A stretch of DNA of 64,000 nucleotides, from positions 80,122 through 144,121 of the forward strand of contig NZ_FWFG01000048.1 of NCBI RefSeq assembly GCF_900163655.1, read 5' to 3'. The notes under the pieces are model-generated. The model was not told where the DNA came from. It worked only from the letters and a program-made list of their open reading frames with translations, and did no database searches. Below, piece by piece: positions 37,186-45,727 of this stretch. The stretch comes from Brachybacterium nesterenkovii (lineage in GTDB: Bacteria > Actinomycetota > Actinomycetes > Actinomycetales > Dermabacteraceae). Made by a program: the position numbers and the translations under genes. Positions within the stretch are counted from its first letter, which is position 1; each line of letters starts with the position of its first letter.

Positions 37186-37260
37186 CATCGACGACGAGTT
37201 CCGGAACGACCCCAGAGACCATCGCGACCCACCTACCGAGCTCTCACCGAGGAGAACCCC

Positions 37261-37821
37261 ATGACCGCCCACCCCCTCGAGGCCCTGCCCGAGGACGTCG
37301 CCCGCGACCTCGCGGAGTTCACGATCGAGGTCCCCAGCTGGGGGTACGGCAACTCCGGCACCCGCTTCAAGGTGTTCAGCACCCCGGGCACGCCCCACGA
37401 CCCCTTCGAGAAGATCGCCGACGCCGCCCAGACCCACGCGTACACGGGCAGCGCGCCGCGCGTGTCGCTGCACTACCCCTGGGACCGGGTCGAGGACTTC
37501 GGGAAGCTGGCCGACTTCGCCCGCGAGCAGGGCGTGTCGATCGGCATGATCAACTCCAACACGTTCCAGAACGACGACTACAAGTTCGGCTCCCTCACCC
37601 ACGGCGACGCCGCGATCCGCCGCAAGGCCATCGACCACCACCTCGAGTGCATCGACGTCATGCGCGCCACCGGCTCGAAGGAGCTGAAGATCTGGCTGGC
37701 CGACGGCACCAACTATGCGGGCCAGGACTCGATCCGCGCCCGCCAGGACCGCCTGGCCGAGTCCCTCTCCGAGGTCTACGCGGGCCTCGCCGACGACGAG
37801 CGCCCCTCGATCGAGGCCTGA
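37261..37821 (+). pseudogene. rhaI: L-rhamnose isomerase (RhaI type), C-terminal half missing
   Basis: N-terminal part of the Mn-dependent TIM-barrel isomerase converting L-rhamnose to L-rhamnulose. The 186-residue reading includes FTIEVPSWGYGNSGTRF, SLHYPWDRVEDF, INSNTFQNDDYKFGSL and KIWLADGTNYAGQDS, all N-terminal half features. It stops at 37819-37821, whereas family members run to about 380-430 residues with further metal ligands. No continuation is found in any frame before the LacI gene 36 nt later, so this is a deletion rather than a frameshift. Likely inactive. Confidence 0.85.
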
Positions 37822-37836
37822 CCGGGCCAGGCCTCG
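37812..37836. terminator. Hairpin at the truncated rhaI end
   Basis: Exact 9-bp arms CGAGGCCTG and CAGGCCTCG enclose 7 nt; the rhaI stop codon lies inside. It separates convergent rhaI and the LacI gene. Confidence 0.6.
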
Positions 37837-37857
37837 CCCGCCGTCTTCGGGCCCGGG

Positions 37858-38910
37858 TCACGCCCCGCTGGACTCCCGCACCACGAGCTCGGGCTGGAAC
37901 ACGATCCGTCGGTGCTGCGCCTCGGCGCCCTGCGCGATCTCCTCCTCGAGGAGCGCGAGCGCGGTGCGGCCCATGAGGTCCGCCGGCTGGGACACCGAGG
38001 TCAGCGGCACGATCGCCGAGCGGGCGAACTCGATGTCGTCGTAGCCGACGATCGCGATCTCCTCGGGCACGGCCACCTCGTGGCGGAAGGCGCACGCCTG
38101 CAGGACGCCGACGGCCAGGAGGTCGTTGACGCAGAACACGGCGTCGGGACGCTCGGCCCGCGGCATCGAGACGATCCGCTCGCCCACCTCGCGCCCGGCG
38201 AGGACGGTCAGGGCGTCGGCCTCGAGCACCTCGAAGCGGGCACCGGCCTCCTCGGCGGCGGCACGGGCGCCCGCCTCGCGCTCGGCGACCTGGCGGATGT
38301 CGCGGCGTGCGGCGACGACGGCGATGCGGCGGCGTCCGGCGCCCACGAGGTGCTCGACGGCCATGCGCCCGCCGGCCACGTCGTCTACGGAGACGGAGGG
38401 CATCTCGGGGTCGCCTGCGAGGTCACGGCCATCGGCGATGCCGTCCTCGACCAGCACGACGGGCGTGCCGCGGCGGCGGATGGCGGCGGGCAGATCGCGA
38501 TCGCCGCCCGTGGACGCGAGGAGGATGCCGCGCACGCGCTGCTCCTCGAACAGGGACAGGTACAGGCGCTCGCGCTCGAGGCGGTTGGCGGAGCTGCCGG
38601 CGATGACGGCGAGCGCGGAGGCTTCGGCGGCGGCCTCCATCCCGCCGACGACGTCGGCGTAGAAGGGGTTGGCGAGGTCGAGGACGACGGCGCCCACGGT
38701 GCGGGAGCGGCCCATCTTGAGCTGGGGGGCGGCGTCGTTGCGAACGTAGCCGAGCTCGGCGATCGCGGCCTCGACGCGGGCGCGACGGTCGGCGGAGACC
38801 TGCTCCGGGCGATTGAGCACGTTGGAGACGGTGCCGACGGATACCCCCGCGGCGCGCGCCACGTCCTTCATGCCGACGGGCTTCTTGCCGACGGGGCGTG
38901 TGGTGGCCAC
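37858..38910 (-). CDS. LacI-family regulator of the rhamnose locus
   Basis: Repressor of 350 residues. Helix-turn-helix GMKDVARAAGVSVGTVSNVL at residues 12-31, hinge segment PQLKMGRSRTVGAVV, and an effector domain with SSANRLERERLYLSL and IAIVGYDDIEFA. GTG 38910 has GGAGG 6 nt upstream; longer readings are Arg/Ala-rich without similarity. Its position between rhaI and the rhamnosidase gene and the shared CGTTTCACGC sites suggest it controls both. Inducer likely rhamnose or rhamnulose. Confidence 0.9.
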   Translation of the reverse strand: MATTRPVGKKPVGMKDVARAAGVSVGTVSNVLNRPEQVSADRRARVEAAIAELGYVRNDAAPQLKMGRSRTVGAVVLDLANPFYADVVGGMEAAAEASALAVIAGSSANRLERERLYLSLFEEQRVRGILLASTGGDRDLPAAIRRRGTPVVLVEDGIADGRDLAGDPEMPSVSVDDVAGGRMAVEHLVGAGRRRIAVVAARRDIRQVAEREAGARAAAEEAGARFEVLEADALTVLAGREVGERIVSMPRAERPDAVFCVNDLLAVGVLQACAFRHEVAVPEEIAIVGYDDIEFARSAIVPLTSVSQPADLMGRTALALLEEEIAQGAEAQHRRIVFQPELVVRESSGA

Positions 38911-39551
38911 CGAATCCTCCGTTCCCGCGGCCGCCGTCGGCGCCGTCCAGGGCCATCGTCCGGGCGGCGGCCCCGACCGGGCGCCGGCGGCAGGCCACCC
39001 TGCCGTCGATGGCACCGAGCGAGGCGTCGTCCGGGTCGTTGTGGCGACCATGCACCGGTCGCCTGCCGCGCGGGGAGCGCGCGGCGGTGAGGCGACGGTA
39101 TCGCACCTGCGGCCCCGGGCCGCCCGCATCGGGCAGATGGGCCAGCACCGAGACCGGAACGCCCGCCCGGGGAGCAGGGAGCAGGGAGCAGGGACACAGC
39201 CTCGATGCGCCCCGGGGCGCATCCCTCGCACGCGCGCCCCACTCCATACCGCCGATGCCCGTTCATGCCCGTCCGCGCCCGCCCGCGCCCGTCCGCGCCC
39301 GCCCGCGCACGCTCGCCCGCCCACGCTCGCCCGCACACATGCCCGGCTCCCCTGCCTGCCGCGCCCCCGTCTCCGCCTTAGGCCACATCTTGCAACGTTT
39401 CACGCTCTGTCATCGAATGGTTCCCGAGCCCGCTCCTGCGCGATCCCGCCCGGCCCCGTTCCCGGCGGCAGTCGCGCACCGCGGACCCCGCGCCCGGGGC
39501 CGCCGCATCGGCCGCCCGCGGGCCGCATCACCCGTCGAGTCGAGGAAGACC
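38911..39551. other. 641-bp divergent gap before the rhamnosidase gene
   Basis: Contains C/G-rich low-complexity runs (39255-39340, GCCCGCGCCCGT-like units) and the operator at 39390-39405. Open frames here are Arg/Ala/Pro strings; no gene supported. Confidence 0.6.
39390..39405. promoter_or_regulatory. LacI-type operator upstream of the rhamnosidase gene
   Basis: TTGCAACGTTTCACGC contains the quasi-palindrome TGCAACGTTTCA and shares CGTTTCACGC with the rhaM/rhaI sites. It sits 147 nt before the gene in an AT-richer patch. Confidence 0.6.
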
Positions 39552-41844
39552 ATGACCGCACCTGCCGCATCCGGCACCACCGCCTCCGCACCCCTGACCG
39601 TCCTCGAGCAGGCCGTCGCCATCGCGGCCGGCGACCCCGAGGGCCGCCTGCCCGTCCCTGCGCACCTCGATCGCCCTCGAGCAGGACGCGGCCCGCATCG
39701 CCTCCGCCGAGCTGCTCGCGACCGCCCACGGCGTCTACGAGGCGAGCATCGACGGCGCCCCCGTCACCGACTCCGTCCTGAACCCGGGATGGACCGCCTA
39801 CGACGACCGCCTGCAGGTCCAGCGCTTCGACGTGACCGATCTCCTGCGCTCCGCCTCGTCCGCGCCCGAGCTCAGCATCCGCCTCGCCGGCGGCTGGTGG
39901 CACGGCAACCTCGGCTTCGAGGGCGCCAACGCGAACTACGGCCCCGACACCGCCCTGCTCGCGGCCCTCGTCATCACCTATGAGGACGGCGCCGTCCAGA
40001 CCGTCGTCACCGATGAGTCGTGGAGCGCGACCCTCTCGACCGTCGAGCACGCCTCTCTCTACGCCGGCCAGCGGGAGGACCGCCGCCTCGAGGCGGAGGA
40101 CGCCGCGGTGCGCGCCGTCGAGATCGACCGCGCGACGCTCATCGAGCAGGCCTCCCCGCTCATCGGCCGCCACGAGGTGCTGCGCCCGCAGCGCATCTGG
40201 ACCTCCCCGTCGGGCAGGACCCTCGTCGACTTCGGGCAGAACCTGGTGGGATGGATCCGCTTCGCCGTCGCGGGCCCCGAGGGCACCGAGATCGCGCTGC
40301 GCCACGCCGAGGTGCTCGAGCACGAGGAGCTCGGCACGCGGCCCCTGCGCGGCGCCGAGGCGACCGACCGCCTGGTGCTGGCCGGGACCGGGGAGCCGGA
40401 GGCGTTCGAGCCCACCCTCACCTTCCACGGCTTCCGCTACGCCGAGGTCACGGGCTGGCCCGGCGAGCTCACGGCCGATGACCTCGAGGCCGTCGTCGTC
40501 CACTCGCGCATCGAGCGCACCGGCACCTTCGAGTGCTCGAACGACGATGTGAACCAGCTGGTCAGCAACGTGGTGTGGGGTCAGAAGGGCAACTTCCTGG
40601 GCGTCCCGACGGACTGCCCGCAGCGCGACGAGCGCCTCGGCTGGACGGGCGACATCGCCGCCTTCGCCGCGACCGCCGCCTACCAGTTCGACGTCTCGGA
40701 CTTCCTGCACTCGTGGCTGCTGGACCTCGCGGCGGACACGCGCACCAACGACGGCGGCTGGGTGCCGTTCGTGATCCCCGATGTGCTGCGCCACGCGAAC
40801 TTCCCCGAGGAGTTCGCGGCCCAGGCCGACGCCTGGGGCGGGGTCACCGCGATCTGGGGCGACGCCTCCGTGTGGGTGCCGCAGGCCTTGTGGAACGCCT
40901 ACGGCGACCTCGACGCCCTGCGCGCCGAGTACCCGGGCATGGTGCTGCACCTGGAGTCGGTCGAGAAGGTCCTCTCCCCCTCGGGCCTGTGGGACCAGGG
41001 CTTCCAGTTCGGCGACTGGCTCGACCCCGACGCCCCGCCGGACCAGCCCGCTGCCGCGAAGGCCGACACCGGCGTGGTCGCGACCGCATGCCTCATCCGG
41101 TCCGCCCGCTTCGCCGCCGAGACCGCGCAGCTGGTCGGCGAGAGCGCCGACGCCGAGCGCTGGCAGTCCCTCGCCGACCGCGCCCACGCGGCGTTCGTCG
41201 CGGCGTACGTGAGCGAGGACGGCCGGATCACCTCCGACTGCGCGACGGTGTACGCCCTCGCGATCGCCTTCGACCTGCTGGAGGGCGATGTGCGGGCGAA
41301 GGCGGGCGACCGCCTGGCCGAGATTGTCGCCGAGGCCGGCTACCGGGTGTCCACGGGCTTCGCGGGCACGCCGTTCGTGACGTGGGCGCTGTCGGAGACG
41401 GGCCACGCCGATGCCGCCTACCGCCTGCTGCTGGAGCGAGAGTGCCCGTCGTGGATGTACCCGGTGTCGATGGGCGCCACGACGATCTGGGAGCGCTGGG
41501 ACTCGATGCTCCCGGACGGCTCGATCAACCCCGGCGAGATGACGAGCTTCAACCACTACGCCCTGGGCGCCGTGGCCGACTGGATCTACCAGGTGGTGCT
41601 CGGCATCCGTCCGGCGGAGCCCGGCTACCGCCGCGTGCGCATCCAGCCCGTCCCCGGCGAGGGCGTCACGTGGGCCAAGGGCGCACTCGACACGGTCTCC
41701 GGCCGCGTCGAGGTCTCCTGGAGCACCGGGGCCGGCGGCGCGCTGCGCCTGGAGACGACGATCCCCGAGGGCGTGCCCGCGACGATCGTCCTGCCCGACG
41801 GCACGGGGCACGAGGTCACGGGCGGGTCGCACACGTTCGGCTGA
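39552..41844 (+). pseudogene. GH78 alpha-L-rhamnosidase, frameshifted near the start
   Basis: Releases terminal L-rhamnose from glycans or glycosides. ATG 39552 (GAGGAAG upstream) opens a frame that must shift at about 39654-39658 to reach LRTSIALEQDAARIA, GVYEASIDG, LNPGWTAYDDRL and RFDVTDLLR, the N-terminal beta domain. The (alpha/alpha)6 catalytic domain is complete, with VPTDCPQRDERLGWTGD (catalytic acid region), WGDASVWVPQ and ATTIWERWDS. Removing one C from CCC joins the frames. No signal peptide. Disruption may be real or a sequencing error. Confidence 0.85.
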
Positions 41845-42074
41845 GGCGGATCCCGGCGCGCCCTCCGGACAGGGATGGCGGAGCGGCGCGCGGGTGACGC
41901 CCGCTCCCGTGCAGACCGGTCCCGTGCAGACATTCGGCGCGCTGGGGACGCCCGGCCATGCGACGGGACGACGGGCGGGCGGGGCACCGAGGGACGCCCA
42001 GCCCGCCAGCTGCCCCTCGCCTGTTCTGGTCGTTCCACGGGGTGCCGACCGGTCTGCCCGTCGGTCCGCAGCCC

Positions 42075-42131
42075 GTTCTGGTCACTCCCGGTCGGAATTC
42101 ACGCCCGATAGCGACGACTTCTGACCAGAAC
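42075..42131. repeat. 57-bp palindrome, probably a diverged family-2 element
   Basis: Outer arms GTTCTGGTCA and TGACCAGAAC pair exactly. The right half ATAGCGACGACTTCTG matches the family-2 copy B right arm closely. It lies between the convergent rhamnosidase and GNAT genes, in a 428-bp gap with no gene. Confidence 0.6.
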
Positions 42132-42160
42132 GCGCTCCCACGCTGAGGGGCGCATCCCCG

Positions 42161-42212
42161 AGCGCCATGATGGGACTCAGATCAGGCCCGATGTGAGTCG
42201 CAGAGCGGCGCT
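42161..42212. repeat. 52-bp palindromic repeat, family 3, copy A
   Basis: Arms start AGCGCC and end GGCGCT, with GACTCA/TGAGTC inside. Copy B at 45623-45674 is the same length and agrees at about 37 of 52 positions, including GTGAGTCGCAG-like right arm. Confidence 0.7.
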
Positions 42213-42272
42213 GGATGGGACGACGGGCACGAGAGCGCCTTTCGGACACCCCTGCGCTTCCGCAGCCTGCCG

Positions 42273-43208
42273 TCAGCGCCGCCAGACGTAGGGCGTGGTC
42301 GTCGAGACCTTCACCAGGCCGGAGCGCTCGAGGATCGGCCGGGAGTCCTCCGTCGAGTCGGAGTGCACGAGAGTGCGCCCCATCGCGAGGGCCTCGCGGG
42401 CACGGGCGGCGGTCAACGCCCGGTAGATCCCGCGGCCGCGGTATGCGGGCAGCGTCGCGCCGCCCCAGATGCCGACGAAGCGGGTCCCGGGCACGGGCTC
42501 GAGGCGGCCGCCGCAGACGATCACGCCGTCGACCTCCGCCGCCCACAGCTGCATGCCGTCGGCGCGGTCGGCCTCCCGCTCGAGCCGCGCCAGGATCTCC
42601 TCGGCGCGCACCGGGTCCACGTCCTCGCCGAAGGCACGGTCGACCGCGGCGCACACCGCGCGGACATCATCGGGCTCCGTGGCGCGACGGATGACGACGC
42701 CCGCGGGAGCATGAGCGTCGAGGAGCGCGGTGAGCGGGCCGATCATGATCGACTCGGTCTCCTCGGGCACGAAGCCGCGGGCGACGAGCGACTCGTGCAG
42801 GCCCGGGCCGACGTCGTGGCCGCGGGTCTTCCACTCGACCTCGGTGCAGGCGGTCTGATCGCGGAAGTGCGCGAGGGCGGCGTCGACGAGTCGCCCGATT
42901 GCGGTCGCGTCCGCACCGCCGAGGTCGCGGTAGGTGATGAAGCCGCGCCCGCCCGCGAACTCGGCCAGGCGCAGCGGACCGAGCAGCTCGACCCGGAGCG
43001 CGCTCGGCGTCTCGGCCTCGGTGCGCAGCTCCTCGTCGTAGGCGCGCAGCAGCGCGGCGGGGTCGGGGGCGTCGGAGACAGGAGCCCGCCGCGCCTCAGC
43101 AGAGGCCGATGCCCCGGCCTGCGCGGCAGAGACAGCATCCGGAGGGGAGGCGGGAGCAGGGTCGGGGACGGCGGGGTCCGGGGCGGGAGCAGCGTTCATC
43201 GTGGTCAT
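42273..43208 (-). CDS. GNAT-family N-acetyltransferase (double-domain)
   Basis: Acyl-CoA-dependent acetyltransferase of 311 residues. After an Ala/Pro-rich head (1-45), an N-terminal GNAT-like region (about 50-155) lacks the CoA motif. The C-terminal domain has LPAYRGRGIYRALTAARA, the pyrophosphate-binding R-x-x-G-x-G loop, and HSDSTEDSRPILERSGL. Start is uncertain between ATG 43208 and ATG 43199. Substrate unknown. Confidence 0.87.
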   Translation of the reverse strand: MTTMNAAPAPDPAVPDPAPASPPDAVSAAQAGASASAEARRAPVSDAPDPAALLRAYDEELRTEAETPSALRVELLGPLRLAEFAGGRGFITYRDLGGADATAIGRLVDAALAHFRDQTACTEVEWKTRGHDVGPGLHESLVARGFVPEETESIMIGPLTALLDAHAPAGVVIRRATEPDDVRAVCAAVDRAFGEDVDPVRAEEILARLEREADRADGMQLWAAEVDGVIVCGGRLEPVPGTRFVGIWGGATLPAYRGRGIYRALTAARAREALAMGRTLVHSDSTEDSRPILERSGLVKVSTTTPYVWRR

Positions 43209-43362
43209 CGTGGTCGATCCTGCGCCCTCGCATCCCCCGCGTCCACCGCAATTCCGCCCGCTGCATCCGGCCTGCGTTCCACCTGTCGCTCCCGAGGCGC
43301 GGGGAGCACCGATCGCATCGGGCTGGGACGGCGAGTCCCGCACAGTCGCACCAGCCAGGAGC

Positions 43363-43566
43363 CGGACGACGAGCACTCCCGGCTCCTGCTCTCGATCGGA
43401 CGACGCGCCCCGGCCTCCGCCTCTCCGGTCCGACGACAGGACCTGACTGTGCCGCCCATCGCGTCCGACGACGCGCACCCCGGCCTCCGATCGGACGACG
43501 AGCACTCCCGGCTCCTGCTCTCGATCGGACAACGCGCCCCGGCTCCCGCCTCTCCTGTCCGACGAC
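43363..43566. repeat. 75-bp direct repeat with 129-bp period
   Basis: 43363-43437 and 43492-43566 differ at only about four bases (CGGACGACGAGCACTCCCGG and onward); GTCCGACGAC submotifs recur between them. The 431-bp gap between the divergent GNAT and permease genes contains no other feature. Confidence 0.85.
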
Positions 43567-43639
43567 GCGCCCGCGCTGTCGCGGTTCGTCGGACCCGCCG
43601 CGCATGATGGGGCGATCCCCTCCCGGAAGGACCATCTCC

Positions 43640-45067
43640 ATGGCGGAGCTCAAGAAGTCCCTCGGCATGACCTCCCTCATCGCCCTCGGCGTCGCGGGCG
43701 TGGTCGGGTCGTCCTGGATCTACACGTCGTCGACCTTCTTCGCGGACCTCGGCGCGGGCGGCATGATCATCGGCCTGCTCATCGGCGCGGCGCTCGCGGC
43801 CTGCGTGGCCCTCGCCTACGGGGAGCTGACCTCGGCGATCCCGCGCGCCGGCGGGGAGGTCGTGTGGGGCTACACCGCGCTGGGCCGCCCGTTCGGCTTC
43901 GCGACCGGCTGGTTCCACATCGGCGCCTACATCTCCTCCCTCGCGTTCTACGTGACCGCCTTCGGCACCCTGCTGGGCAAGTACGTCCCCGGCATGGACG
44001 CGATGCCGCTGTACTCGATCGCCGACGAGGCCGTCACCGCTCCCGTGCTGATCGCCGGCCTCGTGCTCACCGCGATCGTGTTCGCGCTCAACTGGTGGGG
44101 CGTGTCCCTCGGCGCCCAGATCCAGGTGGTCCTGTTCGCCGTGATGATCGTGATCGGCCTGGCGCTGGCCGGCACCGCCCTGGTCCACGGATCGCCGTCG
44201 AACCTGCTGCCCCTGTGGACGCCCGAGCAGGAGCCCGTGACCTCGACCCTGCGCATGGTGGTCCCCGGCATCACCTACGTCGTCGGCTTCTCCCTCGTGG
44301 CCGTGCTCGCCGAGGAGTCGAGCCTCCCGCCGGCGCGCGTGGGGCGCGCGGTCGTCCTGACCGTCGCGTGCGCCGCGGCCTTCTACGCGACCGTGCTGCT
44401 CGCGACCGCGTACGTCGTGCCGTGGGAGGACGTCGCGGGCATGGAGCTCGGCACGATCGACGCGTTCACCGCCGCCGGCTTCCCGCTGCTGGGCCTGGGC
44501 GCCTTCCTCATCGCCGTGCTCGGCCTGGTCACGAGCTTCATCGGGCTCTTCGTGGCGTCCAGCCGCGTGGTCCTCGCCCTCGCGCGCGCCCGCATGCTCC
44601 CCCATGGCCTCGCCCGCATCGACGAGCGCTCCGGCGTCCCGCGCCGCGCCCTGCTGTTCGTGCTCGCCGTGACGGTGGCCTTCGGCCTGCTGGGTCCGGG
44701 CGCCATCGTCTGGTTCCTCGACGCCGGCGGCGTGTTCCTCGGCATCGTCTGGCTGCTGGTGTGCATCGCCAAGTACCGGATGCCCGCCCGCTACCCGGGC
44801 CTCGAGTACACGTACCGTGCGCGTCCCGCGTTCCTCCCGGCCGTCGGCGCGATCGGCGCGACCCTCGTCATCGCGTTCACCGTCATCCCGGTCCCCGGGG
44901 TCGCGATGTCGCTCGTCTGGCCCGCCGAGTACATCCTGCTGGGCGCGTGGGCACTCCTCGGGACGGTGCTCTACCTGGTCACGCCCGCGCCGACCGATCA
45001 GGAGGGCACGTTCCGCGAGATGCTCGGCCCCCACGCCGACAAGCTCCTGGCCGCGCGGCGGGGCTGA
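43640..45067 (+). CDS. APC-superfamily amino acid permease
   Basis: Amino-acid/polyamine/organocation transporter of 475 residues with twelve helices. N-terminal GVAGVVGSSWIYTSS corresponds to the discontinuous helix 1 substrate site; ELTSAIPRAGGEVVWGYTALG is the conserved loop after helix 2. FVASSRVVLALARARMLP is the helix 8-9 region. GGAAGG lies upstream of ATG 43640. Substrate not assigned. Confidence 0.9.
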   Translation: MAELKKSLGMTSLIALGVAGVVGSSWIYTSSTFFADLGAGGMIIGLLIGAALAACVALAYGELTSAIPRAGGEVVWGYTALGRPFGFATGWFHIGAYISSLAFYVTAFGTLLGKYVPGMDAMPLYSIADEAVTAPVLIAGLVLTAIVFALNWWGVSLGAQIQVVLFAVMIVIGLALAGTALVHGSPSNLLPLWTPEQEPVTSTLRMVVPGITYVVGFSLVAVLAEESSLPPARVGRAVVLTVACAAAFYATVLLATAYVVPWEDVAGMELGTIDAFTAAGFPLLGLGAFLIAVLGLVTSFIGLFVASSRVVLALARARMLPHGLARIDERSGVPRRALLFVLAVTVAFGLLGPGAIVWFLDAGGVFLGIVWLLVCIAKYRMPARYPGLEYTYRARPAFLPAVGAIGATLVIAFTVIPVPGVAMSLVWPAEYILLGAWALLGTVLYLVTPAPTDQEGTFREMLGPHADKLLAARRG

Positions 45068-45080
45068 GCCCGCCGCGCTG

Positions 45081-45470
45081 ATGGACAGCGCGCCCCGGGC
45101 CCTGGATTCGACGGGGTCCCGGCGGCGCCTCCCATCTCAGCCCTTCTCCGCAGCCCCGTCGCCGAGCACCGCGTCGAGCGCGCCCCGGTCGGGGGTCGCG
45201 CTGACCACGCTCGCGCTGACGTTCCTGAACCCGCACGTGTATCTCGACACCGTGCTGATGCTCGGCACGATCGCGTCCGGGCACGGGCCCGTCGGCCGCT
45301 GGTGGTTCGCCGCGGGCGCGATGGCCGGGAGCATCCTGTGGTTCTCGCTGCTGGGGCTCGGCGCCCGCGCCCTCGCCCCGCACCTCGCGCGCCCGGCGGT
45401 GTGGCGGGTGCTGGACGTGCTGATCGGCGTGATGATGCTGGTGATCGCGGCGCTGCTCGTGCTGCGCTGA
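45081..45470 (+). pseudogene. LysE/ArgO-family amino acid exporter remnant (C-terminal half)
   Basis: From residue 42 the reading TTLALTFLNPHVYLDTVLML through LIGVMMLVIAALLVLR matches the C-terminal three helices of LysE/ArgO exporters (about 205 residues when complete). The N-terminal helices are missing; residues 1-40 are Ser/Pro/Ala-rich and unrelated. It begins 14 nt after the permease stop. Probably a deletion remnant, though a short product could still be made from ATG 45081. Confidence 0.8.
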
Positions 45471-45622
45471 GGCGGCCCCGCCTCCAGCACCCGCGCACGC
45501 CCGCGCTCCAGCTCCTGCTCGCGCACCCGCACCCATTCCCGCTCTCACGCGCGCACCCGCCCCTGCCGAGCACCGCCTTCGCCTGCCGAGCACCGCCCCG
45601 CACCCGCACCCGCACCTGCCGA

Positions 45623-45674
45623 GCGTCACGATGGGTGCCAGATTCGGCCCTAGATGAGTCGCAGCATGACACTC
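45623..45674. repeat. 52-bp palindromic repeat, family 3, copy B
   Basis: Starts GCGTCACGATGGG and contains GATGAGTCGCAG; same length and layout as copy A at 42161-42212. Lies 54 nt before the VOC-ASCH gene, overlapping its upstream region. Confidence 0.6.
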
Positions 45675-45715
45675 GGCGGAGAGATGGGCAGAGATGCGCC
45701 CCTCCCCCGCAGGAC

Positions 45716-45721
45716 TACCCT
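45716..45721 (+). promoter_or_regulatory. -10 box for a leaderless VOC-ASCH transcript
   Basis: TACCCT ends 6 nt before ATG 45728 and no ribosome site is visible, so +1 probably coincides with the start codon. Confidence 0.45.
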
Positions 45722-45727
45722 CGCGAC

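Noticed and set aside
39400..41832. 810-residue antisense frame opposite the rhamnosidase gene
   Set aside because: Shadow of the GH78 gene; composition is low-complexity and no family features are seen.
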